This document shows, piece by piece, positions 15,673-22,833 of a stretch of 26,890 bases of DNA. The stretch covers positions 1-26,890 of the forward strand of contig JAEWKZ010000025.1 in the NCBI GenBank assembly GCA_023393525.1, read 5' to 3'. Both the position numbers and the translations under genes were made by a program. Positions within the stretch are counted from its first letter, which is position 1, and every line of letters begins with the position of its first letter. The notes under the pieces were generated by a model. That model worked only from the letters and a program-made list of their open reading frames with translations. It was not told the DNA's origin and did not search any database. The stretch is from Pseudomonadota bacterium (GTDB lineage Bacteria > Desulfobacterota > Desulfovibrionia > Desulfovibrionales > Desulfomicrobiaceae).

Positions 15673-16266
15673 ATGAAGCAGACCCCTGAAGACATATTCC
15701 GAGCGAGCGGCGGCCAACTGCGCATGAGCGAAGCCATCGCCCACGGCATCTCCCGCTACATGCTCTACTCCCTCAGGGACAGGGGTGTGATCGAGCAGCT
15801 CAGCCGCGGGGTGTACCGCCTCGTGGAACTGCCCCCCATCGGCAACCCTGATCTGGTGACTGTCGCACTGCGCATCCCGAACGCGGTCATCTGCCTGATT
15901 TCCGCCCTCGCCTTCCACGAGATGACCACACAGATCCCGCACGGAGTCTCCGTGGCCATTCCACTTCAGGCAAGACGGCCGGAGCTGAACCATCCTCCGC
16001 TGTTCGTGCACCGGTTTTCTGGTGCGTCGTACACGGCTGGCGTCGAAGAGCAGCGGATCGACGGGGTACCAGTCAACATCTACTCCCCTGAAAAAACCAT
16101 CGCCGACTGCTTCAAATTCCGGAACAAGATCGGCATGGACGTGGTGCTGGAGGCGCTCAAACTCTACAAAACCCGGAAGCCCTTCAAGCTCGCAGCCCTG
16201 CTCGACTATGCGAAAATCTGTCGGGTTCAGAACGTGATGCGGCCGTACCTGGAGGCAACCCTGTGA
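15673..16266 (+). CDS. abiEi: AbiEi-like antitoxin of a type IV toxin-antitoxin pair
   Basis: A 197-residue AbiEi-type protein. The N-terminal winged helix (about 5-50: PEDIFRASGGQLRMSEAI, then MLYSLRDRGVIEQLSRGVYR) is the DNA-binding part. The C-terminal domain (about 60-197) carries AVICLISALAFHEMTTQIP, VNIYSPEKTIADCFKFRNKIG and the ALKLYKTR helix typical of the family. AbiEi neutralises the AbiEii nucleotidyltransferase without direct binding and represses the operon. The ATG at 15673 is chosen over an 83-codon upstream extension because alignment to the winged-helix fold begins here and the upstream part holds inverted repeats; the ribosome site is weak (TGGAAAC). The stop overlaps the toxin start as GTGA. 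Confidence 0.88.
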   Translation: MKQTPEDIFRASGGQLRMSEAIAHGISRYMLYSLRDRGVIEQLSRGVYRLVELPPIGNPDLVTVALRIPNAVICLISALAFHEMTTQIPHGVSVAIPLQARRPELNHPPLFVHRFSGASYTAGVEEQRIDGVPVNIYSPEKTIADCFKFRNKIGMDVVLEALKLYKTRKPFKLAALLDYAKICRVQNVMRPYLEATL

Positions 16267-17165
16267 CATCCGGCAAGAACATCTCGGCATCCGTCAGGCA
16301 GCGTCTCTTGAACCGTGCCCACCACGACGACAGACCTTTCAATGAGCTCCTACAGTACTATGCCATGGAGCGCTTTCTGTATCGACTCTCACGCTCTGCC
16401 CATGCGGAACGTTTCATCCTCAAAGGGGCGCTAATGCTCAGGGTCTGGCGATCCCCACAATTCAGGCCGACCATGGATATCGACATGCTTGGCAGGACAA
16501 ACCGCGAGGAATCGCTCATTCTCCGTCAAATCCGGGATATCATGATGATGGAAGTGGGTACGGACGGACTTTCATTCGACCCGGATTCGCTCCGGACCGA
16601 GCGCATCACCGAGGACGCCGAGTATGAGGGAATCAGAGTGCGATTTCTCGGGAGCCTGGGCACGGCACGCATCAACATGCAAATTGACATCGGCTTCGGC
16701 GATATCGTCCATCCCGGCCCCGAGATGGCGGAAATGCCCACACTGCTTGATTCTCCGGCTCCGCGACTTCTCTGCTACAGCCGTGAAAGCGCCATTGCCG
16801 AAAAATTTGAAGCCATGGTGTCCCTGGGTGCCCTGAACAATCGAATGAAGGACTTCTACGACATCTGGCTGCTGTCGAGACAATTCGACTTTAACGGAAA
16901 AAATTTGGCCGAGGCCATCAGATTGACGTTCAAACAGAGGGGAACTGTCTTGCCTGAACGAATTGAAGCTTTCAGCCAAGACTTTGCTGAAGTTAAACAG
17001 ACCCAGTGGGCGGCCTTCCGCAAGAGACTGCAGCAGGAGCATGTCCCTGTTTCGTTTCAGGAGGTCACGACGGCGCTTGGGATATTCCTCAGTCCGATCG
17101 CGGCGTCGATCTCAGAAGAGTCAAAAATTCCAAAAGCATGGCCTGCCTCGGGTCCATGGTCCTGA
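16263..17165 (+). CDS. abiEii: AbiEii-like nucleotidyltransferase toxin
   Basis: A 300-residue AbiEii/AbiGii-family protein. The nucleotidyltransferase site is KGALMLRVW (K54, G55) followed by RPTMDIDM (R68, D72, D74); INMQIDIGFGD carries the third acidic position; SAIAEKFEAM and the RMKDFYDIW segment are the later family motifs. A standard KGG glycine pair is KGA here. Members act as bacteriostatic toxins that modify RNA; the MenT relatives add nucleotides to tRNA, while this protein's target is unknown. The GTG start overlaps the antitoxin stop by four bases, the usual coupling. The C-terminal 25 residues (SPIAASISEESKIPKAW) look poorly conserved and run into a degenerate region. Phage exclusion by abortive infection is the expected role. 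Confidence 0.88.
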   Translation: MTSGKNISASVRQRLLNRAHHDDRPFNELLQYYAMERFLYRLSRSAHAERFILKGALMLRVWRSPQFRPTMDIDMLGRTNREESLILRQIRDIMMMEVGTDGLSFDPDSLRTERITEDAEYEGIRVRFLGSLGTARINMQIDIGFGDIVHPGPEMAEMPTLLDSPAPRLLCYSRESAIAEKFEAMVSLGALNNRMKDFYDIWLLSRQFDFNGKNLAEAIRLTFKQRGTVLPERIEAFSQDFAEVKQTQWAAFRKRLQQEHVPVSFQEVTTALGIFLSPIAASISEESKIPKAWPASGPWS

Positions 17166-17720
17166 AGTCCACGCATTTCACCCCTTCACTGCGCTAGACA
17201 ACTCCCTCTCTCTTTCCACCACCCCTCACCAAGTCTTTGCCGGGATGCTCCCAGCATCACGGGACCATCCAGCCCGCCATGATTGCCGCGCCGCGTCGCA
17301 AACTGCACAAGGAATGCGTCAAGCACATCCAACCCTTCGTCGCAACCAGCGAGGAGCACGATGAACGAAAGCGCACAGCACCATATCCCTTATCCGGCTG
17401 TTGAAAAATTCAAAATTCGCAGGTCGTTCAAAAATTGTGAGATGCAAGGAAGCGAAAAAATCCAGGGCGCGCGGTGTATTCGAGCATACATAAGTGGTCT
17501 GGATTATTTCGCTGACGCAGCAGATCGTCGTTTTGGGGCGGCCTGCTATGAAGAGATCCTCCACGCCATCGCCATGGACGCCCATGCCTGCGGGGCGGAA
17601 CCATGGGATGCTCCGCCAGTCAGCTCTGACTATATCGACCAGCCGATGACGAGTAGTAGCCATCCGCCCCTTGCCTGCGCTACCCAGGAATTCAGCAACC
17701 GCAAGCCCCGGAGCCCCCGA
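17166..17720. other. 555-base non-coding or degenerate stretch between abiEii and second ADP-ribosylglycohydrolase
   Basis: No secure gene. A 41-codon open frame at 17279-17404 (MIAAPRRKLHKECVKHIQPF at its start) reads like protein but has no family I know, and its stop lies inside the left edge of the palindromic repeat, so it may be a gene remnant cut by that repeat. The frame of the downstream hydrolase is open back to 17283, but the encoded residues across the repeat are not protein-like. Two similar ATGAACGAAA contexts lie at 17361 and 17721. Confidence 0.5.
17395..17546. repeat. intergenic imperfect palindromic repeat
   Basis: A roughly 150-base imperfect palindrome. The best-paired arms are GCGAAAAAATCCAG (17452-17465) and CTGGATTATTTCGC (17499-17512), 13 of 14 pairs. 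The loop holds a smaller inverted repeat TGTAT/ATACA (17475-17479, 17486-17490). The outer ends CCGGCTGTTGAAAAA and TTTTGGGGCGGCCTGC pair weakly. The style (GGCTGTTGAAAA... ATGCAAGG... AAAAATCCAGG ... CTGGATT) matches dispersed intergenic palindromes I recall from Desulfobacterota genomes; that recall is not verified here. Confidence 0.6.
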
Positions 17721-18839
17721 ATGAACGAAAAGCGCCAGATCAACGCCACCATACTCCGCCAACTGTTTGAGACCAAAGCCATACGGCTGGAGCCCGGCGC
17801 GATCTTCGGCTATGAGCTTGCTCCCAAAGAGCCGGATTTCGACTTCGACCGCGTGGAGGGCATGTTGCTGGGCGCTGCCATTGGCGATTCCCTCGGGAAC
17901 ACCTCGGAATCCCGCTTGCCGCTGGCCAGGCGACAGATCCACGGCGAAATCCGTGACTACCTGATCAGCGATCGAGCCGACCGCGCCATGGGGTATCCCA
18001 GCGACGACACGCAACTGACCTTCTGGACCCTGGAGCAGCTGATCGAAGACAAGGGGGAGTTCATACCCGAGCATCTGGCCCGCAAATTCGCGGACAGCGG
18101 CCGGATTTACGGCATCGGCCGAACCGTGAAAGGCTTTCTGGACGCGTTCAAATCCGGCCGCCCCTGGTACGAAAGCGGGCCGCATTCCGCTGGCAACGGC
18201 GCGCTCATGCGCATCGCCCCCATGCTCATCCCGCACCTGCGCCACGGCGGCACGGACATCTGGACCGACACGGCCCTCTCAGCCATGATGACCCACAATG
18301 ACCATGCGTCCACATCCTCCTGCCTGGCCTTCACGGCCATGCTCTGGGAACTGCTGGACATGAAGACAGCTCCCGAATCCGCCTGGTGGCCGGAAAGATA
18401 CGCAGCCCTGGCCGCCGATCTGCAAGGCACCATCGGCTACGCTCCGAGAAGCGGGTGCATGAAGTATTCATTCGATGGCCCCTTGCACCAATTTGTCAGC
18501 GAAAAGCTCGCCTGGGCGTACGGCGAAAACCTGAGCGTCATCGAGGCCTGCGAAATCTGGCACTCCGGAGCCTATCTGCTGGAGACAGTGCCCAGCGTCC
18601 TCTACATCCTCATGCGCCACGCCCATGACCCGGAAGAAGCTTTGATCAGGGCCGTCAACGACACGATGGACAACGACACTGTCGCCTCCATCGTCGGGGC
18701 CGCTGTCGGCGCGCTGCACGGCAGGAAGGGACTGCCGCATCGCTGGATCGAAGGCCTGACAGGACGCACCAGAGGGACGGATGACGGCCAGGTCTTCAGG
18801 CTCATCTCCCGGGCGCGCCAGGAATTTTGGGAAAAATGA
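17721..18839 (+). CDS. ADP-ribosylglycohydrolase family protein (second copy)
   Basis: A 372-residue stand-alone DraG/ARH-type hydrolase. Family marks in order: EGMLLGAAIGDSLGN (46-60), the first metal-binding block PSDDTQLTFW (S94, D95, D96), SAGNGALMRIAP (156-167), and the C-terminal block NDTMDNDTVASIVGAAVG (D317, D319, T320), here DND rather than the usual GDTD. It has about 45 extra N-terminal residues before the catalytic core. The ATG at 17721 is chosen because GGAG (17710-17713) lies 7 bases ahead and the protein-like sequence begins here; the same frame is open back to 17283 through a repeat. The alpha/beta hydrolase gene follows after 52 bases, probably in one transcript. Substrate unknown; sequence divergence from the other two copies argues against recent duplication. 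Confidence 0.88.
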   Translation: MNEKRQINATILRQLFETKAIRLEPGAIFGYELAPKEPDFDFDRVEGMLLGAAIGDSLGNTSESRLPLARRQIHGEIRDYLISDRADRAMGYPSDDTQLTFWTLEQLIEDKGEFIPEHLARKFADSGRIYGIGRTVKGFLDAFKSGRPWYESGPHSAGNGALMRIAPMLIPHLRHGGTDIWTDTALSAMMTHNDHASTSSCLAFTAMLWELLDMKTAPESAWWPERYAALAADLQGTIGYAPRSGCMKYSFDGPLHQFVSEKLAWAYGENLSVIEACEIWHSGAYLLETVPSVLYILMRHAHDPEEALIRAVNDTMDNDTVASIVGAAVGALHGRKGLPHRWIEGLTGRTRGTDDGQVFRLISRARQEFWEK

Positions 18840-18891
18840 CCTCCGGGCGCAAAGCGTCCAGACAGCACAATCAACAAAGAGAGACCCCATC

Positions 18892-19407
18892 ATGCAAAGA
18901 ACGATCATTTTCCTGCACGGCAAACAGTCTACGCCGGAAGGCTCCGGCAGCGGCAAGGCCATCCGGGAACATTTCTCCAAGGAATACAACGTGCTCATCC
19001 CGGATTACAAACCCATGGAACGCACGCACGGAGAAATTGAAGCCTATTTGAAGGAGTGCATCTCCCCTCACCCTGGAGCGCTCATTGTCGGCATTTCCCT
19101 GGGCGGCTACTGGGCCTATCGCATGGCGTGCATCCTGCCCGCTGGCCTTGGCCTGTCCTGCGTCCTGCTCAACCCGTATTTTTACAACTATCCCGAGATC
19201 GAAGTCCCCATGCCGCCGAAAACCATCCCGATCACCGTCGTCGTCAACTTGGACGACAACCTCATCAATCCAGAAGCCGTGCTCGCACGCTTTTCAGGCG
19301 CCGCCAGAATCATGACCTCCGACAAAGGCGGTCATAGATTTGCGGATAAGCGTCCGATAGTCGAAGCGGTCCAGAGCAGCCTGCGGGATAATAATCCATG
19401 CAGTTGA
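18892..19407 (+). CDS. small alpha/beta-hydrolase (YqiA/esterase-like)
   Basis: A 171-residue compact alpha/beta hydrolase. It begins with TIIFLHGKQSTP, the oxyanion HG motif. The nucleophile elbow is GISLGG (Ser69). A likely acid is D121 or D122 in NLDDNLINP, and the catalytic His is H148 in KGGHRFAD. Size and layout fit YqiA/YcfP-like esterases or hydrolases acting on small esters; the substrate cannot be read. The ATG at 18892 is preceded by AAGAGAGA. It is 52 bases after the ADP-ribosylglycohydrolase stop, so co-expression is likely. If linked in function, an esterase could remove ester-linked ADP-ribose or acyl groups, but this is only inference. Confidence 0.78.
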   Translation: MQRTIIFLHGKQSTPEGSGSGKAIREHFSKEYNVLIPDYKPMERTHGEIEAYLKECISPHPGALIVGISLGGYWAYRMACILPAGLGLSCVLLNPYFYNYPEIEVPMPPKTIPITVVVNLDDNLINPEAVLARFSGAARIMTSDKGGHRFADKRPIVEAVQSSLRDNNPCS

Positions 19408-19432
19408 TACAATGGCAATACATTTAGCGGTC

Positions 19433-19567
19433 ATGCCACTGGTGATTCTCAACACTCCATGTTTCAAGTGGATTGATTTATTCATGACAAAGGCCATCCA
19501 CTCTGGACAGGTAAGAAACAATTTCATAGAGAAATTACATACATCAAATTTTAAATTCTTTACGTAA
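19433..19567 (+). CDS. possible small ORF in AT-rich gap
   Basis: A 44-codon open frame beginning MPLVILNTPCFKWIDLFM in the 180-base gap ahead of the third ADP-ribosylglycohydrolase. No ribosome site is clear and no family is recognised. It marks the point where base composition drops sharply. It may be chance or a remnant. Confidence 0.15.
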   Translation: MPLVILNTPCFKWIDLFMTKAIHSGQVRNNFIEKLHTSNFKFFT

Positions 19568-19586
19568 TAATTAGAAAAAAGAGAGA

Positions 19587-21542
19587 ATGAAATTGATAAA
19601 TATAGGCAACCTATTCGAAACAGAACCTGATAATTGGGGACTCCGTGGAGATAAACTTTTATGGTATGATTTAGCTCGCGTTTTTCAAGAAATACCGCTG
19701 CCGGACTCAGTTGAAGTTTTGCAGGCCATGCTTGAAGCGGCTTTTTTATCCCTCACCGCCCACAAAATTGAATTCGATAATCCTATTTATATAGACAGAT
19801 ATGCACACAAAGGTGCGTCGCCTGGATATATATTACCAGAATTCTGGAGAAAAACAGTACTTAAGGCATTGACGTCACGATATCTTGAAAAATACGAAAC
19901 AAATAATAATATTCAACCACAAAAATACATACTCAGCACGGTAATTACTGATGATATTGAAATTCTTCATACAGTAATCGCATATAAATATGTAAAATTG
20001 AAAAACACCGACGTGATCTACGGAGCTTATCACGGTTACGCTGGCGGTGGAGTTTATGACCAAGGTTTTTTTTATATTGATGAAAAAAATAGCAAACACA
20101 CCGTCCTAGACTTCAATAAAGTTGACAAAAGAAAGGATGCTGAGAAATTTTATAACATGCTGGGGGTATGCGCGGATTTTTGGGGTGATGAAGATGGATC
20201 TCATGAAGACGAGTCTCGACTCACAAAAGAGGCGGTCACATTACTCGATCATTTTGGAGAAATTCAAAACACATATTTAGATAGTGAAAACATGCCGCCT
20301 TTAAAATCATGCAGTCGAATATTCATGGACAAACAATTTGATATCAACATATTGGCCAATGTCAGTAAAAAATGGTCTATCTCTTTAAGTTTTGATACTG
20401 CGCAAAGCAATACCCCTGCATTGAAACAAAAACGGCAACAACAAAGAACATTAAAAAATCGATTTATGGGCTGCTTATTAGGAGGAGCCGTTGGTGATGC
20501 GCTAGGTGCCCCAGTTGAGTTTGATAGCCGGTCGCAAATCTTGCAACAGTTTGGTCCGCAAGGGATTGCCGACTACGCCGACGCATATGGCGGCATCGGG
20601 AAAATCACCGACGACACTCAGATGACCCTTTTTACAGCAGAAGGGCTGATCAGAGCCTGGGTTAGGGGGCGAGAGCGCGGAATTTCCAGCTTTGAAGGCG
20701 TAACTGCTCACGCCTACCTGCGCTGGCTCAGGACCCAAGGCATACAGCCAACCTGCCATGTTGATATAGCCGACGACAACTGCGGTTGGCTTTTCCGGCA
20801 TCGTGAGTTGCACAGTCAGCGCGCACCGGGCAACACCTGCATTTCCGCACTCCGCGACATGAAATCATTTGGCGAACCGGCAACAAACAACAGCAAAGGT
20901 TGCGGCGGAGTCATGCGGGTGGCTCCTGTCGGTCTATTTGCCTGGTCTATGGGCTGGAAGGACGAACCGCAGAGAGCTTTCAAACTTGCCTCAGAATTGG
21001 CAGCTCTTACTCACGGTCATCCAACGGGCTATCTTACTGCCGGCGTCCTGGCCGTGCTTGTCCAGGCCCTGATCGATGGAATGTATCTGACTGATGGCTT
21101 GGCCGCAGCAAAGGCAATCCTCAAGTCAGAGCCTGACCATCAAGAGACATTGCAAGCCATCGAACTCGCCGAGGATCTGGCGTCGTCCTCCACCCCGAAC
21201 CACGAAGCCATCAGACGACTTGGAAAAGGCTGGATTGCCGAAGAGGCACTCGCCATTTCGATTTATTGCAGCCTTGTAGCCAAAACCTTCAAGCAAGGCG
21301 TGCTCATGGCCGTAAATCATGACGGCGACTCTGATTCCACCGGAGCCATTACCGGCAATCTGCTTGGAGCCATGCTTGGAGTGAAGACGATCCCAAATGC
21401 CTGGCTCGAATCGCTGGAGCTTCGAGACACCATCGCAGAAATCGCCGAGGATCTCTTCACATTCACGGCTTGGAAAATCGGGGGAGACAATTTGGACCGA
21501 GAATTACGCCAACAGATTTGGAATAAGTATCCGGGTTTCTGA
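19587..21542 (+). CDS. ADP-ribosylglycohydrolase with unrecognised N-terminal domain (third copy)
   Basis: A 651-residue fusion. Residues 1 to about 275 are a domain I cannot name: it opens with DNWGLRGDKLLWYDLARVF, has an YILPEFWRKTVLKALTSRY helix and a glycine-rich strand pair YGAYHGYAGGGVYDQG, and is encoded by clearly AT-rich DNA. Residues about 290-651 are a complete DraG-type hydrolase in GC-richer DNA: RFMGCLLGGAVGDALGAPVE, metal-binding TDDTQMT (341-347), NNSKGCGGVMRVAP and NHDGDSDSTGAITGNLLGA (D579, D581, D583). The ATG at 19587 follows AAAGAGAG closely. The composition break near 20,450 suggests that the fusion joined DNA of two origins. It is first in a run with the zinc-ribbon, HD and HsdR_N-like genes. 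The N-terminal part may recognise the modified substrate. Confidence 0.88.
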   Translation: MKLINIGNLFETEPDNWGLRGDKLLWYDLARVFQEIPLPDSVEVLQAMLEAAFLSLTAHKIEFDNPIYIDRYAHKGASPGYILPEFWRKTVLKALTSRYLEKYETNNNIQPQKYILSTVITDDIEILHTVIAYKYVKLKNTDVIYGAYHGYAGGGVYDQGFFYIDEKNSKHTVLDFNKVDKRKDAEKFYNMLGVCADFWGDEDGSHEDESRLTKEAVTLLDHFGEIQNTYLDSENMPPLKSCSRIFMDKQFDINILANVSKKWSISLSFDTAQSNTPALKQKRQQQRTLKNRFMGCLLGGAVGDALGAPVEFDSRSQILQQFGPQGIADYADAYGGIGKITDDTQMTLFTAEGLIRAWVRGRERGISSFEGVTAHAYLRWLRTQGIQPTCHVDIADDNCGWLFRHRELHSQRAPGNTCISALRDMKSFGEPATNNSKGCGGVMRVAPVGLFAWSMGWKDEPQRAFKLASELAALTHGHPTGYLTAGVLAVLVQALIDGMYLTDGLAAAKAILKSEPDHQETLQAIELAEDLASSSTPNHEAIRRLGKGWIAEEALAISIYCSLVAKTFKQGVLMAVNHDGDSDSTGAITGNLLGAMLGVKTIPNAWLESLELRDTIAEIAEDLFTFTAWKIGGDNLDRELRQQIWNKYPGF

Positions 21543-21621
21543 GAAATGTAATTGCTCAACGCAAATGGATATCAATCCCATGGTGACACAAATGGATTCT
21601 GAGCCAAAAAAGGAGGATGCT

Positions 21622-22083
21622 TTGGAAAACTTGTGCCAGCGACGAGTCCCATCCGAACGCTGCATCCTTTGCGACAAAACGCTTGAAGAGACTGGTGGAG
21701 TCCGCATTGCCGCACAAACCCTGCACGGAACCTGCCTGTCTTCGAAGTACAGAGGAGGTGGCGACAAGGATTTTCCGAACAAATCAGTTAAATTTGATGA
21801 AAATTCAGATCTTTACCTTGTCGTGTGGGGAGAAAAGGAAAAATGGACGCCGGAAAGAATTGAAAAAGCAAGGCAAGAGTATCTTCATGGATTCAGACCG
21901 TGGATCTGCCAAAAATGTGGCGGAAAAATCTGCCCAGAGTGTGGAGCCCCCCTCAACTATCCCATGGGCTCAGACGTCTTGTATGACAATGGCTGCAGTT
22001 CGCATTGTGCATGCCTCCCGGTCAATTGCGGGTGCAGCAATCGAATTTGCAAACATTATCGAGAATGGAATTGGAACAAGTAA
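21622..22083 (+). CDS. Cys-rich zinc-ribbon protein of unknown function
   Basis: A 153-residue protein with several CxxC knuckles: CILC (14-17), CQKC (96-99) and CPEC (104-107), plus a cluster of six Cys at 125-143 (NGCSSHCACLPVNCGCSNRIC). The segment PECGAPLNYPMGSDVLYDNG is a recurring pattern in small uncharacterised bacterial zinc proteins. Two or three zinc sites are expected. The TTG start at 21622 is chosen because AGGAGG (21611-21616) is 5 bases ahead; in-frame ATGs at 21565, 21580 and 21592 are alternatives with weaker sites. The same AGGAGG also precedes an out-of-frame ATG at 21617, whose product does not look like a protein. It lies 79 bases after the third ADP-ribosylglycohydrolase. 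Nucleic-acid or protein binding is plausible. Confidence 0.7.
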   Translation: MENLCQRRVPSERCILCDKTLEETGGVRIAAQTLHGTCLSSKYRGGGDKDFPNKSVKFDENSDLYLVVWGEKEKWTPERIEKARQEYLHGFRPWICQKCGGKICPECGAPLNYPMGSDVLYDNGCSSHCACLPVNCGCSNRICKHYREWNWNK

Positions 22084-22187
22084 TTCAAAAGTCATACAAC
22101 TCGAAAAACTAACTCTGTATTTTGACTTGAGTGAAAATACTGTGTAAGTTCGCAGAACAAAAATCAAAATGAACATGGTTTATAAAA

Positions 22188-22730
22188 ATGGAAACAAATC
22201 CGAATGAAATTCAGCTCCTTGTCCGAGCAATTGCCTTTGCCTCTGAGAAACACAGCTCTCAGCGCCGAAAAGACGCTGCAGAATCGCCATACATAAACCA
22301 CCCCATCGCCTTGGTCGACGTCTTGGCCAATGAGGGCAACGTCACGAACATCGATACCCTCTGCGCCGCTGCCCTGCACGACACCATTGAAGATACGGCA
22401 ACCACTGCCGACGAACTTAAGTCGATCTTCGGTGAAAAAATCACGTCGATCGTTCTCGAACTAACTGACGACAAATCCCTGCCTAAGCATGTCCGCAAGG
22501 AAAAACAGATCGAACACGCGCCCCACTGCTCACCCGAAGCCAAGTTGGTAAAACTTGCCGATAAGATCTGCAATCTGCGAAATATTATCACTGCGCCTCC
22601 GGCAGAGTGGTCTGCGGAGCGTAAGCAGGAATATTTTGACTGGGCAGCGCGGGCTATCCGTGGCATTCGAGGCACGCACCTAGTCCTTGAAAATGTTTTT
22701 GACAAAATATATGAAATCAAAAAATCATAA
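22188..22730 (+). CDS. HD-domain protein, Mesh1/SpoT-like small alarmone hydrolase
   Basis: A 180-residue single-domain HD hydrolase. Family marks: INHPIALVDVLANEG (His38), the central AALHDTIEDT (H64, D65, E68, D69) and KLVKLADKICNLR (D125). This set, with the ED pair following HD, is the pattern of SpoT hydrolase domains and Mesh1-type small alarmone hydrolases that remove pyrophosphate from (p)ppGpp; Mesh1 can also act on NADPH. No synthetase domain is present. The ATG at 22188 has no strong ribosome site. The gene lies between the zinc-ribbon gene and the HsdR_N-like gene on the same strand. In toxin-antitoxin contexts such hydrolases neutralise alarmone-making toxins, but no synthetase is seen here. 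Confidence 0.82.
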   Translation: METNPNEIQLLVRAIAFASEKHSSQRRKDAAESPYINHPIALVDVLANEGNVTNIDTLCAAALHDTIEDTATTADELKSIFGEKITSIVLELTDDKSLPKHVRKEKQIEHAPHCSPEAKLVKLADKICNLRNIITAPPAEWSAERKQEYFDWAARAIRGIRGTHLVLENVFDKIYEIKKS

Positions 22731-22747
22731 CAAATCCTTTTCTAAAT

Positions 22748-22763
22748 ATTATTGCACAATAAT
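22748..22763. promoter_or_regulatory. short palindrome ahead of HsdR_N-like gene, possible operator
   Basis: ATTATTG-CA-CAATAAT is a perfect 7-base inverted repeat with a 2-base centre, in an AT-rich gap 70 bases ahead of the HsdR_N-like start. A TTGCAC -35-like hexamer lies at its centre (22752-22757), so a bound protein could block a promoter. The -10 is not convincing. Confidence 0.3.
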
Positions 22764-22833
22764 TAATATATATTTGTTAATACAAAATGAAAACAAAATA
22801 TAAAACATTATTTATATCTTAATGGAGAATCAC

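Noticed and set aside
17283..17720. N-terminal extension of the second ADP-ribosylglycohydrolase
   Set aside because: The open frame crosses a palindromic repeat and has no protein-like pattern; the ATG at 17721 has a suitable ribosome site.
22117..22140. GTATTTT/AAAATAC hairpin after the zinc-ribbon gene
   Set aside because: Short A/T stem without a T run; not enough to call a terminator or operator.
21617..22147. ATG directly after AGGAGG, frame +2 relative to the zinc-ribbon gene
   Set aside because: The product lacks the CxxC pattern and is not protein-like; it is also too close to the ribosome site.
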